DNA of 48,239 nucleotides from DIGJ01 sp036658435 (GTDB taxonomy: Bacteria > Bacillota > Clostridia > Lachnospirales > Lachnospiraceae), in NCBI GenBank assembly GCA_036658435.1, contig JAVXEO010000010.1, positions 1 through 48,239 on the forward strand. Direction: 5' to 3'. The position numbers were made by a program, and so were the translations under genes. Position 1 is the first letter of the stretch; each line of letters begins with the position of its first letter. A model generated the notes under the pieces. The model did not search any database, was not told where the DNA came from, and saw nothing but the letters and a program-made list of their open reading frames with translations. Shown one piece after another: positions 1-7,233 of the stretch.

Positions 1-395
1 ATTTTATTCCAAAGCCCATAGAGGCGGCTATTGTAATAAACGATTTTATATTAGCAAGGAAGCGCACACAAAAAAACATAGGCTACTTTCATTATCAAAA
101 GGCCCATGATTTATTTAAGGTTCCCACAGGTGACATTATCTATTTTGAAAGTGTCAACCGTGAGGTTCGAATTGCAATGAACAAAGGGGAAGATTTCTTC
201 TATGGCTCATTAGATGAGGTTGCTATGAAACTCTCCGGGTACCAATTTTTGCAAATACACCGTTCCTATTTAATCAATTATAATCACATATCTGTATTGC
301 GTTACTCGGAAGTTGTTATGTCTAATGGCGTCACGCTGCCGATCAGCCGATCCAAGCGGCAAGAACTTCGCAGTTTACAAATCAACACCATTTAA
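1..395 (+). CDS. LytTR-family response regulator (5' truncated by window edge)
   Basis: The reading frame is open from base 3 and runs through an internal Met at 177 to the stop at 393-395, so the gene begins outside the window. The first visible residues, FIPKPI, look like the end of a receiver domain (Lys-Pro near its last strand). The remaining ~110 residues match a LytTR DNA-binding domain: 'VPTGDIIYFESVNREVRIA', then 'FLQIHRSYLINYNHI', the signature of LytTR regulators. Such proteins bind direct repeats upstream of peptide-signalling or bacteriocin genes and are phosphorylated by AgrC-type sensors. A membrane protein resembling such a sensor starts 12 bases downstream, so the two were probably a pair. 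Family is clear; target genes are not visible. Confidence 0.85.
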   Translation, partial: FIPKPIEAAIVINDFILARKRTQKNIGYFHYQKAHDLFKVPTGDIIYFESVNREVRIAMNKGEDFFYGSLDEVAMKLSGYQFLQIHRSYLINYNHISVLRYSEVVMSNGVTLPISRSKRQELRSLQINTI

Positions 396-407
396 GGAGG
401 AGTCACG

Positions 408-1079
408 ATGGAAACATATGATGTGATTTATATACTGGGAAATTTATTTATGGCTTATGTCATATACAAATTTATGCATATATTCTATTCGGTTAGCAAG
501 GTAGCTCCATTGATTGAAAAAATCGCATACATAGGTTATTTTTTGTGTATTACAGTCACTCATGTGTTTCTAAAGGTGCCCACCATTATCATGGTGGCTA
601 ACCTCATACTGTTTTTTCTGCTTGCGTTTTTATATGAGGGCAGCTTCAAAAAAAAGGTGATAGCTGTTTTTTCTATTTATTTTCCGCTATTGCTGGTGGA
701 GACAACCTTTGCTCTCCTAACAAGCTACTTGAGGCCCGATCCGCTGCAGCCCTTTTCGTATGAATCCGAGTTTGGGCTTATTGCAATCAGAATTGCCTCA
801 CTTGTGTTGGTTCTCATCATTCAAGGGTTCAAGAATATAAAAAACGCTGTGCCTATTCCAAATGTGTACTGGGCGAGCTTGTTAGCGGTTCCTTTGGGAA
901 CGCTTATCATGCTCTATTCCATTTTCATGTGTGAAAATATCTCACGCACGCTGATTATTGTTTGCCTGGTCTGTGCACTGGGAATCAATCTGCTTACTTT
1001 CTATTTATATGATAGATTATCAGCGCTGTTGGAAGAACAAATGAACAGTCGCCTTGAAAGAATACAAGTTTTTGAATAG
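408..1079 (+). pseudogene. AgrC/GHKL-type sensor kinase, membrane part only, kinase domain missing
   Basis: This 223-residue protein begins 12 bases after the LytTR regulator, behind a good ribosome site (AAGGAGG). It has about six hydrophobic segments and then a cytoplasmic helix start, 'YDRLSALLEEQMNSRLERI', typical of the linker leading to the dimerisation and GHKL ATPase domains of AgrC-like sensors. A TAG stop follows at once; related proteins normally run about 200 residues further. No other frame of the next 300 bases continues the kinase. I read it as a truncated sensor left by a deletion or rearrangement near base 1070-1080. It could instead be a genuine membrane-only protein that binds a peptide without signalling. 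Confidence 0.6.
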
Positions 1080-1134
1080 TCCCCTTTACAACATAACTTT
1101 TAAATATTTAGACTTATCTGGATATTTTCACATC

Positions 1135-1178
1135 CATTGTACCAAATCGCTGGCGCGATGGCTAGCCTGGGTACAATG
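1135..1178. repeat. Inverted repeat just beyond the truncated sensor gene
   Basis: CATTGTACC at 1135-1143 is matched exactly by GGTACAATG at 1170-1178, with 26 bases between. It lies in a 375-base gene-free stretch (1080-1455) that otherwise holds only the terminator at 1384-1430; I see no gene or recognisable gene remnant on either strand there. It could be a protein-binding palindrome, a hairpin, or an end of a lost mobile element. Confidence 0.4.
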
Positions 1179-1383
1179 TTTCCACTACATTTTCTCTAAT
1201 CCAAAGTTTTTCTCGTTTTTTTTAAAAAATAGTAGCAGATTTTAAATATATGATTTCTCTTCGTGGTCTTACTGACTCATTTCTCAAAAATCGGTAGATT
1301 GGTACTTTGGAAGGATTTAATCATTGCGAATTTACATTTTGCAGAAACTCAAGATTACATGCAATTTGGAATAAATAATACAT

Positions 1384-1430
1384 AAAAATAAGGCTTTCAC
1401 AATCGTAACGATTGTGAAAGCCTTATTTTT
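1384..1430 (-). terminator. Strong rho-independent terminator after the tRNA genes
   Basis: A 22-base perfect stem (1384-1405 with 1409-1430) encloses a 3-base loop, and A/T runs end the stem on both sides, so it can work in both directions. On the minus strand it sits 25 bases after tRNA-Leu and would end the tRNA transcript. Confidence 0.85.
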
Positions 1431-1455
1431 ATGAACGACTTACCGTTCTATGTAC

Positions 1456-1539
1456 TGCGGGAGATGGGACTTGAACCCACACGTCGATACGGACACAAGA
1501 TCCTTAGTCTTGCCTGTCTGCCAATTCCAGCACTCCCGC
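1456..1539 (-). tRNA. tRNA-Leu (anticodon AAG)
   Basis: On the minus strand a 7-bp acceptor stem (GCGGGAG with CTCCCGC) encloses a long type II tRNA of 84 bases. The anticodon stem CAAGA/TCTTG encloses the loop CTAAGGA, giving anticodon AAG. The T-loop GGTTCAAGTCC and the extended variable arm fit leucine tRNA. CCA is not encoded. It follows tRNA-Asn with a 3-base spacer and is probably cotranscribed with it. Confidence 0.93.
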
Positions 1540-1542
1540 ATA

Positions 1543-1614
1543 CTCCCCGAGTTGGGCTCGAACCAACAACCCCACGGTTAACAGCCGTGTGCTCTACCAT
1601 TGAGCTATCGAGGA
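1543..1614 (-). tRNA. tRNA-Asn (anticodon GTT)
   Basis: On the minus strand a 72-base cloverleaf is visible: acceptor TCCTCGA pairs with TCGGGGA, followed by discriminator G. The anticodon stem CACGG/CCGTG encloses loop CTGTTAA with anticodon GTT, and the T-loop is GGTTCGAGCCC. CCA is not encoded. It lies directly upstream of tRNA-Leu and downstream of rplT. Confidence 0.94.
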
Positions 1615-1687
1615 ATGCAAAATACATTATAATAGGCTTAAAGCCATATGTCAATAGAAAAATGTGATAATATCAAAATTGGTCTAC

Positions 1688-1719
1688 GGAATCCCAGATA
1701 CTTGCGCATCCCGGGTTCC
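1688..1719 (-). terminator. Imperfect hairpin after rplT, possible weak terminator
   Basis: On the minus strand GGAACCCGGGAT can fold onto ATCTGGGATTCC with two mismatches and one G-U pair around an 8-base loop; a short T-run (AATTTT) follows some 10 bases later. Position 25 bases beyond rplT suits an operon end, but the structure is imperfect. Confidence 0.35.
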
Positions 1720-1743
1720 ATAATAACCTATTCCGCTCTATCT

Positions 1744-2100
1744 TTATGCTAATTTTGCCTTTGCAACTTCTGTCAAAGTTGTAAATCCGGATGGATCATT
1801 GATTGCCATTTCTGATAACATCTTTCTGTTAACGGAAACCTCGGCTAATTTTAATCCATACATAAACTTGCTGTAAGAAAGTCCATTAATACGTGCTGCT
1901 GCGTTAATACGAGCAATCCATAACTGTCTAAACTGTCTCTTTCTTTGTTTTCTTCCGGCAAAAGATTCTGTTAAGCCTCTCATTACTGACTGTTTTGCAA
2001 CTCTATACTGATTCGATCTAGCGCCTCTGTAACCTTTTGCTAATTTTAATACTCTATTGTGTTTCTTTCTAGCATTCATTCCGCCTTTAATTCTTGCCAT
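1744..2100 (-). CDS. rplT: 50S ribosomal protein L20
   Basis: The 118-residue product has the usual L20 length and its basic N-terminus (MARIKGGMNARKKHNRVLKLAKGYRG), followed by the conserved 'QLWIARINAAARINGLSYSKFM'-type core. L20 binds 23S rRNA early in large-subunit assembly. In Firmicutes it also represses its own operon by binding the leader upstream of infC. It is the last gene of infC-rpmI-rplT, 26 bases after rpmI, with a clear ribosome site. Nothing unusual in the sequence. Confidence 0.98.
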   Translation of the reverse strand: MARIKGGMNARKKHNRVLKLAKGYRGARSNQYRVAKQSVMRGLTESFAGRKQRKRQFRQLWIARINAAARINGLSYSKFMYGLKLAEVSVNRKMLSEMAINDPSGFTTLTEVAKAKLA

Positions 2101-2126
2101 TGTCTATTTTCCTCCGTTTCTTCAAA

Positions 2127-2324
2127 TTATAAATAAGGTAATATTTTCTTCATTACCTTAGCATTTGTGCTATCAGTAATTGTAGCTTTTCTAAGATTTC
2201 TTTTAACTTTAGGAGATTTCTTAGTTAAGATATGTCTCTTATATGCTTTATTTCTTTTTAATTTTCCGGTTCCCGTTAGTTTAAAACGCTTAGCTGCTGC
2301 TCTTTTTGTTTTCAATTTTGGCAT
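2127..2324 (-). CDS. rpmI: 50S ribosomal protein L35
   Basis: A 65-residue, very basic protein beginning MPKLKTKRAAAKRFKLTGTG, the standard start of bacterial L35, and ending in the common '...KKILPYL' tail. It is a structural component of the large ribosomal subunit. It lies between infC and rplT in the order conserved across Firmicutes, 37 bases after infC, with a good ribosome site (GGAGG), so translation is probably set by the shared L20-controlled transcript. Confidence 0.98.
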   Translation of the reverse strand: MPKLKTKRAAAKRFKLTGTGKLKRNKAYKRHILTKKSPKVKRNLRKATITDSTNAKVMKKILPYL

Positions 2325-2361
2325 TTCGTTTTCCTCCTTAAAATATAAATCCTTCTCTATG

Positions 2362-2868
2362 TTAACGTTTTTCTGTTAAAAACATTATCATACTTCTTCC
2401 TTCCAACTTCGCAGGTTTTTCAACGGCAGCGATGTCTTCCAGCTTCGAATAAAAATTATCTAAAATCTGTCTTCCCATTCCCATGTGTGCCATTTCACGA
2501 CCACGGAAACGAAGTGCAACTTTAACTTTGTCACCCTTACTTAAGAACTTTCTAGCCTGATTTATCTTTGTATTCATATCGTTCATATCAATATTAGGTG
2601 ATAAGCGAATCTCTTTTACATCTGTAACTTTCTGTTTCTTTTTTGCTTCCTTTTCTTTACGAGTCAGCTCATATTTATACTTACCATAGTCAATAATCTT
2701 ACAAACGGGTGGTTTTGCTGTGGGAGCAATCTTCACTAAATCAAGTTCTGCTTCTTTTGCAAGCTGCATCGCATCTTTGGATGACATAACACCAAGCTGC
2801 TCTCCTTCTTCCCCAACTAATCGAACCTCTTTGTCTCTGATTTGTTCGTTGATCATTAAATCGCTAAT
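2362..2868 (-). CDS. infC: Translation initiation factor IF-3, probable AUU start
   Basis: IF-3 binds the 30S subunit and checks start-codon pairing. The product has the N-domain start 'INEQIRDKEVRLVGEEGEQLG', a lysine-rich linker and the C-domain 'KGDKVKVALRFRGREMAH'. An ATG exists at 2856, but the GGAGG ribosome site (2878-2882) is 21 bases from it. Four codons further upstream an in-frame ATT (2868-2866) lies 9 bases from GGAGG, the normal spacing. AUU starts are a known hallmark of infC and let IF-3 repress its own translation, so I take 2868 as the start (168 residues). First gene of the infC-rpmI-rplT operon. Confidence 0.93.
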   Translation of the reverse strand: MSDLMINEQIRDKEVRLVGEEGEQLGVMSSKDAMQLAKEAELDLVKIAPTAKPPVCKIIDYGKYKYELTRKEKEAKKKQKVTDVKEIRLSPNIDMNDMNTKINQARKFLSKGDKVKVALRFRGREMAHMGMGRQILDNFYSKLEDIAAVEKPAKLEGRSMIMFLTEKR

Positions 2869-2882
2869 AGTAGTGCACCTCC

Positions 2883-3060
2883 ATAATAATGTTGGCTAAT
2901 TAAGCCAGTGTTAATCAGTCTTTCGAGCAATAAAAAAACGTGGAAACATATCCACGTACTATCTAAACAAGCTACCGCCTGTAAAAATATATTAACCCAA
3001 GTCATCACATAATTAACCAATGCTAAGGTGAGAGTGGATACTCTACTTGCTCACAACATA
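2883..3060 (-). promoter_or_regulatory. L20-type ribosomal protein leader upstream of infC
   Basis: The ~180 bases between the promoter at 3064-3092 and the infC ribosome site contain several self-complementary stretches and end in a terminator-like hairpin at 2932-2957. In Firmicutes this position carries the L20 leader, where excess L20 favours early termination of infC-rpmI-rplT. I assign it by position and the attenuator; I did not fold the whole leader. Confidence 0.6.
2932..2957 (-). terminator. Attenuator hairpin in the infC leader
   Basis: On the minus strand the stem ACGTGGA/TCCACGT (2938-2944 with 2951-2957) with a 6-base loop is followed directly by seven Ts. It lies about 50 bases before the infC ribosome site, so it would stop transcription before the first gene, as expected for L20-controlled attenuation. 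Confidence 0.75.
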
Positions 3061-3063
3061 TAG

Positions 3064-3092
3064 AGTATACCACGCACCTATTGCAAAGTCAA
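3064..3092 (-). promoter_or_regulatory. Sigma-A promoter of the infC operon
   Basis: On the minus strand TTGACT (3092-3087) and TATACT (3069-3064) are separated by exactly 17 bases. It lies between the end of thrS and the infC leader, so the ribosomal operon can be transcribed independently of thrS. Confidence 0.75.
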
Positions 3093-3121
3093 TACTTTTA
3101 TCCATTTTCTTTTCAAATATT

Positions 3122-5068
3122 TTATTCGTTTTCTTTTCGAATTTCCTTGGTTCTAATTTCTTTTCCTATCTGTTCTATAAACACATCCAGTTTTTTCTGT
3201 CCTTCATCTCCTGCAAACCGGCTTCTTACGGAAACCAATCCATCTTCTTCTTCCTGTTGTCCAACAACCAGCATATAAGGAACTTTAGCCAGTCTGCTTT
3301 CACGAATCTTATAGCCAATCTTTTCAGAGCGGTTATCCAGCGTTACTAATATTCCATTTTCTCTCAGCTTCGCTTCTACCTTGGCAGCATAATCTGCATA
3401 TTTTTCGGAAATGGGGAGGATGCGAACCTGTTCTGCACAAAGCCATGTTGGGAACTTGCCTGCATATTTTTCAATCAGCCATGCCAGCGTTCTTTCATAA
3501 CATCCCATAGAGGTTCTATGAATAATATAAGGTCTTCTCTTTTCTCCATTTTCTCCTATAAAAAACATGTCAAACTGTTCCGCAATGGCACAATCCAGCT
3601 GAATGGTTATCATGGTATCTTCCTTGCCGTAGACATTCTTTGCCTGAATATCTACCTTGGGACCGTAAAAGGCAGCTTCTCCATCGGCTTCCGTAAAAGG
3701 CAGATTCATTTCTGTTAGGATTTCGCGAATTCTTCCTTGGGTAGAATCCCAGTATTCTTCATCTCCAAGATATTTTTCTTTATTATTTGGATCCCATTTT
3801 GATAAGCGGTAGGTTACCTCATCCCCTAATCCCAGTGTATTTAAGCAATAGGTTGCTAATTCCAGACATCCTTTAAATTCTTCATTTACCTGTTCCGGTG
3901 TTACAATTAAATGTCCTTCCGAAATGGTAAACTGCCGTACACGGGTAAGTCCATGCATTTCTCCGGAATCTTCATTTCGAAATAAAGTAGAAGTTTCTCC
4001 ATAGCGAAGTGGCAAATCACGATAAGAATGCTGGCCTGCCTTATATACATAATACTGAAATGGGCAGGTCATTGGGCGAAGTGCAAATACTTCTTTGTCC
4101 GTTTCTTCCTCTCCCAATACAAACATTCCTTCTTTGTAATGATCCCAATGTCCCGAAATCTTGTATAAATCACTTTTTGCCATTAATGGAGTCTTTGTTC
4201 TAAGGTAGCCCCGTCGTTCTTCTTCGTCTTCAATCCAGCGCTGCATGATCTGAATCATTTTTGCACCCTTTGGCATTAACAAGGGAAGACCCTGTCCTAT
4301 TACGTCTACCGTTGTGAATAATTCCATTTCTCTTCCCAATTTATTATGGTCACGAAGTTTAACCTCTTCTAAGTGCTGTAAATAGGCAGTCAATTCTTCT
4401 TTTTTTGCAAAAGCGGTACCATAAATTCTTTGAAGCATTTTATTTTTTTCACTGCCTCTCCAATAAGCTCCGGAAGATGACACTAGTTTAAATGCTTTAA
4501 TTGTCTTGGTGCTCATAAGATGTGGTCCTGCACAAAGATCCGTAAATTCTCCCTGTCGATAGAAAGAAATAACCTCTCCTTCCGGAAGATCCCGTATCAA
4601 TTCTACTTTATACGGTTCCTCTTTTTCTTCCATAAAGAGAATAGCTTCTTCTCTTGGGAGGGTAAATTTCTCCAGTTTTGCACCTTCTTTAATAATTTTT
4701 TTCATCTCAGCTTCTAAGTTATCCAAATCTTCTCTTGTAAATGGTTCATGTTCGAAGTCATAATAAAATCCATTATCAATACTTGGTCCAATTGCCAGTT
4801 TTGCATTAGGAAAGGTTCTTTTCACCGCTTCTGCCAATACATGGGACGTGGTATGGCGAAGTGCAGCTAATCCTTTTTCATCATTTGCTGTTAAAATATT
4901 AAGTTCACAATCCTTTTCTATGACATGTCTTAAATCTACTACCTTGCCATCTACTTCACCGGCACAGGCCATTCTTGCCAGGCCCTCGCTAATATCAGAT
5001 GCAATGTCAAATACGCTCCTTGCATCTGCATACTCTTTACTGGATCCATCTTTTAATATAATCTTCAT
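3122..5068 (-). CDS. thrS: Threonyl-tRNA synthetase
   Basis: The 648-residue enzyme charges tRNA-Thr. Domains in order: N-terminal TGS domain (~1-60), editing domain with the HxxxH motif HTTSH (72-76) that clears Ser-tRNA-Thr, class II catalytic core with 'MTCPFQYYVYKAG' supplying the zinc cysteine, and the C-terminal anticodon-binding domain ('QVRILPISEKYADYA' onward). Length is typical of full ThrS. The start at 5068 has an AAGGAGA site at correct spacing. Expression is controlled by the T-box leader at 5181-5447: uncharged tRNA-Thr should allow read-through. A palindromic repeat lies in the 5' untranslated region between the T-box terminator and the start. Confidence 0.98.
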   Translation of the reverse strand: MKIILKDGSSKEYADARSVFDIASDISEGLARMACAGEVDGKVVDLRHVIEKDCELNILTANDEKGLAALRHTTSHVLAEAVKRTFPNAKLAIGPSIDNGFYYDFEHEPFTREDLDNLEAEMKKIIKEGAKLEKFTLPREEAILFMEEKEEPYKVELIRDLPEGEVISFYRQGEFTDLCAGPHLMSTKTIKAFKLVSSSGAYWRGSEKNKMLQRIYGTAFAKKEELTAYLQHLEEVKLRDHNKLGREMELFTTVDVIGQGLPLLMPKGAKMIQIMQRWIEDEEERRGYLRTKTPLMAKSDLYKISGHWDHYKEGMFVLGEEETDKEVFALRPMTCPFQYYVYKAGQHSYRDLPLRYGETSTLFRNEDSGEMHGLTRVRQFTISEGHLIVTPEQVNEEFKGCLELATYCLNTLGLGDEVTYRLSKWDPNNKEKYLGDEEYWDSTQGRIREILTEMNLPFTEADGEAAFYGPKVDIQAKNVYGKEDTMITIQLDCAIAEQFDMFFIGENGEKRRPYIIHRTSMGCYERTLAWLIEKYAGKFPTWLCAEQVRILPISEKYADYAAKVEAKLRENGILVTLDNRSEKIGYKIRESRLAKVPYMLVVGQQEEEDGLVSVRSRFAGDEGQKKLDVFIEQIGKEIRTKEIRKENE

Positions 5069-5124
5069 GTTTGCTATCTCCTTTTATTTATATCTTTAAT
5101 TTTATATTCCTTAGCGCAGCGTGC

Positions 5125-5180
5125 GCACCCACAGCGGAGCGTTTTTTATGTAATAGGAGTACTTTCCTATTACATAAAAA
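5125..5180. repeat. Palindromic repeat, copy 1 (between T-box terminator and thrS)
   Basis: A 56-base unit starting GCACCCACAGCGGAGCG, then a perfect 15-bp stem (5144-5158 with 5165-5179) around a 6-base loop. Almost identical to copy 2 at 5492-5546 in the same orientation. On the minus strand it is joined directly to the T-run of the T-box terminator. Confidence 0.85.
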
Positions 5181-5447
5181 AAATACCCGTCCCTTCTAAG
5201 CTCATTACAATCGCTCAGAAGGGACGAGTCCTTATATGCTCGCGGTTCCACCCTTGTTGTTCTGTGCGTAAAATCACGTCTTACCAGAACCACTTTATGA
5301 TGATAACGGAATCACCGGACCGGATTGGGGTCACTCAGAGTTAGTCTTCAAATGCTTCCTGCAAAGATACTTTCAGCACCGGTTCCCGGGTATCTCTCTC
5401 TGCTGCCTTTCACATTCTACTGGTCTCTTCTACGTATTTATCTATAT
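5181..5447 (-). promoter_or_regulatory. T-box riboswitch of thrS
   Basis: On the minus strand the invariant T-box AGGGTGGAACCGCG occupies 5254-5241, followed by the GC-rich terminator at 5226-5188 and a T-run. Upstream lies a long stem I region with an AGAGAG element near 5400. A threonine codon, ACU (5345-5343), in 'GAAGACTAAC' is a plausible specifier, though I did not verify the stem I fold. The leader senses uncharged tRNA-Thr and couples it to thrS expression. Confidence 0.92.
5188..5226 (-). terminator. T-box terminator of thrS leader
   Basis: On the minus strand AGAAGGGACG-type arms (5217-5226 with 5188-5197) pair perfectly over 10 bases and are followed, after GGTA, by eight Ts. It competes with the antiterminator formed by the T-box sequence at 5241-5254. 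Confidence 0.88.
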
Positions 5448-5453
5448 TTTATA

Positions 5454-5481
5454 ATTATATCATCTGGGTTTTATTTGTCAA
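5454..5481 (-). promoter_or_regulatory. Sigma-A promoter of thrS
   Basis: On the minus strand a consensus TTGACA (5481-5476) and consensus TATAAT (5459-5454) are 16 bases apart, directly upstream of the T-box leader. Confidence 0.82.
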
Positions 5482-5491
5482 CCGGAAAATT

Positions 5492-5546
5492 GCACCCACA
5501 GCGGAGCGTTTTTATGTAATAGGAACACTTTCCTATTACATAAAAA
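5492..5546. repeat. Palindromic repeat, copy 2 (upstream of thrS promoter)
   Basis: A near-identical, same-orientation copy of the unit at 5125-5180: GCACCCACAGCGGAGCG plus a perfect 15-bp stem (5510-5524 with 5531-5545). The two copies bracket the thrS promoter and T-box. On the minus strand this copy follows the terminator of the Big2 gene. Confidence 0.85.
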
Positions 5547-5556
5547 ATGTAAAACA

Positions 5557-5592
5557 AAAGTTCCATGGGTAGTAACCCCACATGGAACTTTT
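5557..5592 (-). terminator. Terminator of the secreted Big2 gene
   Basis: A perfect 12-bp stem (AAAAGTTCCATG with CATGGAACTTTT) encloses a 12-base loop and begins at the stop codon of the Big2 gene; it ends in TTTTGTTTT on the minus strand. Confidence 0.82.
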
Positions 5593-6277
5593 ATTCTACT
5601 ACTTGTATGGTACAAGTATCCGATACGCCGCAGTCAATGGTTATGGTCAGTGTGACCTTACCTATCTCCACTGCCTTTACCGTTATGGTTGCAACGCTTT
5701 TTGTTACACTTGCTTCATCTGAAACAAGCACTACACCATCTTTACTTACTGTGATTTTAGGCTTTTCTTCCGTACTGCCCGGTTTTAAAACCGCTTTCAG
5801 TGTTGTAGAAGATTCATCGGAGAGTTTAACTTTTGTCTCTGCTTCCGAAAACTTAACACTGATGGCAGGGGGGCCTACAACTACATTGCACTCCAAATTC
5901 TTAATCGTCTTCTTTTTTGCATCCCTTATGGTAACCGTAATCGTTGCTTCTCCAACTTTCAGGGCTTCTATGGTTGCTTTTGAATCCGAGTCCTTCTTTG
6001 CAGAAACAACATCGGTATCGGAGGACTTAAAGGTAACTACCTCTCCCGCATCCCGATCTAAGTTTCTCACACTAAGCGCACATGAATTGTTCACAACAAG
6101 TTTCATCGTCGTGTATGTTAACCGCGCATCCAACGGCTTATCACCCTTTACTTCGCTTGCCTGTGCAGCTACAGCGTTATTGGAAAGGACATTGTTATGT
6201 AGCGGCAATAAGCTAGCCAAGGCTAGTGCACAAGTAAACATAACGACTCTTTTGATAATAAAAGATACATTCTTCAT
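5591..6277 (-). CDS. Secreted protein with Big2-like (bacterial Ig-like) domains
   Basis: The 228-residue product starts with a signal peptide (MKNVSFIIKRVVMFTCALAL..., probable cleavage near AVAAQA, residues 36-41). The rest is two Ig-like repeats of about 85-90 residues: the first (~50-135) has 'VTFKSSDTDVVSAKKDSDSKATI' followed by 'KVGEATITVTI', the Big2 pattern; the second (~138-228) has 'GKVTLTITIDCGV' near the end. No anchor motif (LPXTG, SLH) or catalytic domain is visible, so it is probably released or loosely wall-bound. A monocistronic unit with a GGAGGG ribosome site and its own terminator, transcribed away from the two-component genes. Function beyond an extracellular adhesive or scaffold role is unknown. 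Confidence 0.75.
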   Translation of the reverse strand: MKNVSFIIKRVVMFTCALALASLLPLHNNVLSNNAVAAQASEVKGDKPLDARLTYTTMKLVVNNSCALSVRNLDRDAGEVVTFKSSDTDVVSAKKDSDSKATIEALKVGEATITVTIRDAKKKTIKNLECNVVVGPPAISVKFSEAETKVKLSDESSTTLKAVLKPGSTEEKPKITVSKDGVVLVSDEASVTKSVATITVKAVEIGKVTLTITIDCGVSDTCTIQVVE

Positions 6278-6465
6278 GTTTCATCCCTCCAAACTTGGGT
6301 ATGATTGCATCACATTTGGTATTTTTTATTATAAGATGATATTATTACTATTATTTGTCAGAAAAATGGCAGAATCCAGTTTTTTAACTTATTTATCTTA
6401 TTTATTGCAATAAAATCAAGAATAAGTGAAGATACTAAAAAAATTATTAAGAAAATGTCATAAAA

Positions 6466-6500
6466 TTGTCAAACATTTAGGAAGCTTTCTATAGTATAAT
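6466..6500 (+). promoter_or_regulatory. Promoter of the two-component operon
   Basis: TTGTCA (6466-6471) is followed at 18 bases by TATAGT (6490-6495), which overlaps a consensus TATAAT (6495-6500). It lies about 40 bases before the response regulator start. Confidence 0.6.
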
Positions 6501-6536
6501 GTAGATATCTTTCACAAAATAAAATTGGAGGTATTT

Positions 6537-7229
6537 ATGCAGCACATACTAATTGCAGATGATAATAATGATATTACCGACATTCTATCTTCTTATGCCG
6601 AAAAAGAAGGGCTTTCACCTATTGTGGCAGCCGACGGAGAAGCCGCCTTCCGCCTTTTTAAACAGTACAGTCCTTGCGTTGTATTATTGGATGTCATGAT
6701 GCCCAAAGAAGACGGTTACGAAGTTTGCCGTAAAATCCGCAGTGAATCTAATGTTCCAATTATTCTCATCACCGCACGAGGGGAAGATTTCGAAAGAATT
6801 ATGGGCCTTGACATTGGTGCCGATGACTATATCGTAAAACCATTTAGTCCCAGCGAAGTTATGGCTCGGGTTCGTGCCATTCTTCGACGAATGACCCCTT
6901 TAGAGGAGGCCTCTCCTACAAATACCCTATCCATAAGTAATTTGTTTATCAATTTGGATGAATATGCCCTGTCTATTGGTGGAGTCCGAGTGACTCTTAC
7001 AAAAAAAGAAATTGAAACCATGTGGACACTTGCCAATAATCCAAATAAAGTTTTTACACGGGATAATCTCTTAGATAGTCTTTGGGGGTTTGATTATTTT
7101 GGAGATAGCCGTACTGTGGATTCTCATATTAAGCGTCTTCGCGCCAAGTTAGATAAGCTTTCCCATCCAGAATGGGCAATTAAGACTATTTGGGGTGTGG
7201 GATATAAATTCGAAATCGAGGGTAAATAA
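6537..7229 (+). CDS. OmpR/PhoB-family response regulator
   Basis: I place the start at ATG 6537, four bases after the GGAGGT site; the in-frame TTG at 6525 overlaps that site. The 230-residue protein has a receiver domain with acidic pair D8/D9, phospho-acceptor D52 ('VVLLDVMMP'), T79 and K101 ('DDYIVKPFSP'), then a winged-helix C-terminal domain with 'RTVDSHIKRLRAKL' and 'IKTIWGVGYKF', the PhoB-type DNA-binding signature. The cognate sensor kinase starts 4 bases downstream. All catalytic residues are present. The regulated genes cannot be read from the window; the divergent Big2 gene is a candidate by position only. Confidence 0.94.
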   Translation: MQHILIADDNNDITDILSSYAEKEGLSPIVAADGEAAFRLFKQYSPCVVLLDVMMPKEDGYEVCRKIRSESNVPIILITARGEDFERIMGLDIGADDYIVKPFSPSEVMARVRAILRRMTPLEEASPTNTLSISNLFINLDEYALSIGGVRVTLTKKEIETMWTLANNPNKVFTRDNLLDSLWGFDYFGDSRTVDSHIKRLRAKLDKLSHPEWAIKTIWGVGYKFEIEGK

Positions 7230-7233
7230 AATA

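Noticed and set aside
1431..1667. Short open frames on both strands across the tRNA genes
   Set aside because: They coincide with tRNA-Leu and tRNA-Asn; spurious translations of tRNA sequence.
5111..5293. 60-residue frame as a possible leader peptide of thrS
   Set aside because: It runs through the T-box, its terminator and the palindromic repeat; a T-box does not need a leader peptide and no ribosome site is present.
5565..6413. 282-residue open frame on the plus strand
   Set aside because: It lies antisense to the Big2 gene, is Ser/Thr-rich low-complexity shadow coding, and has no ribosome site; the minus-strand gene has a signal peptide, clear domains and a terminator.
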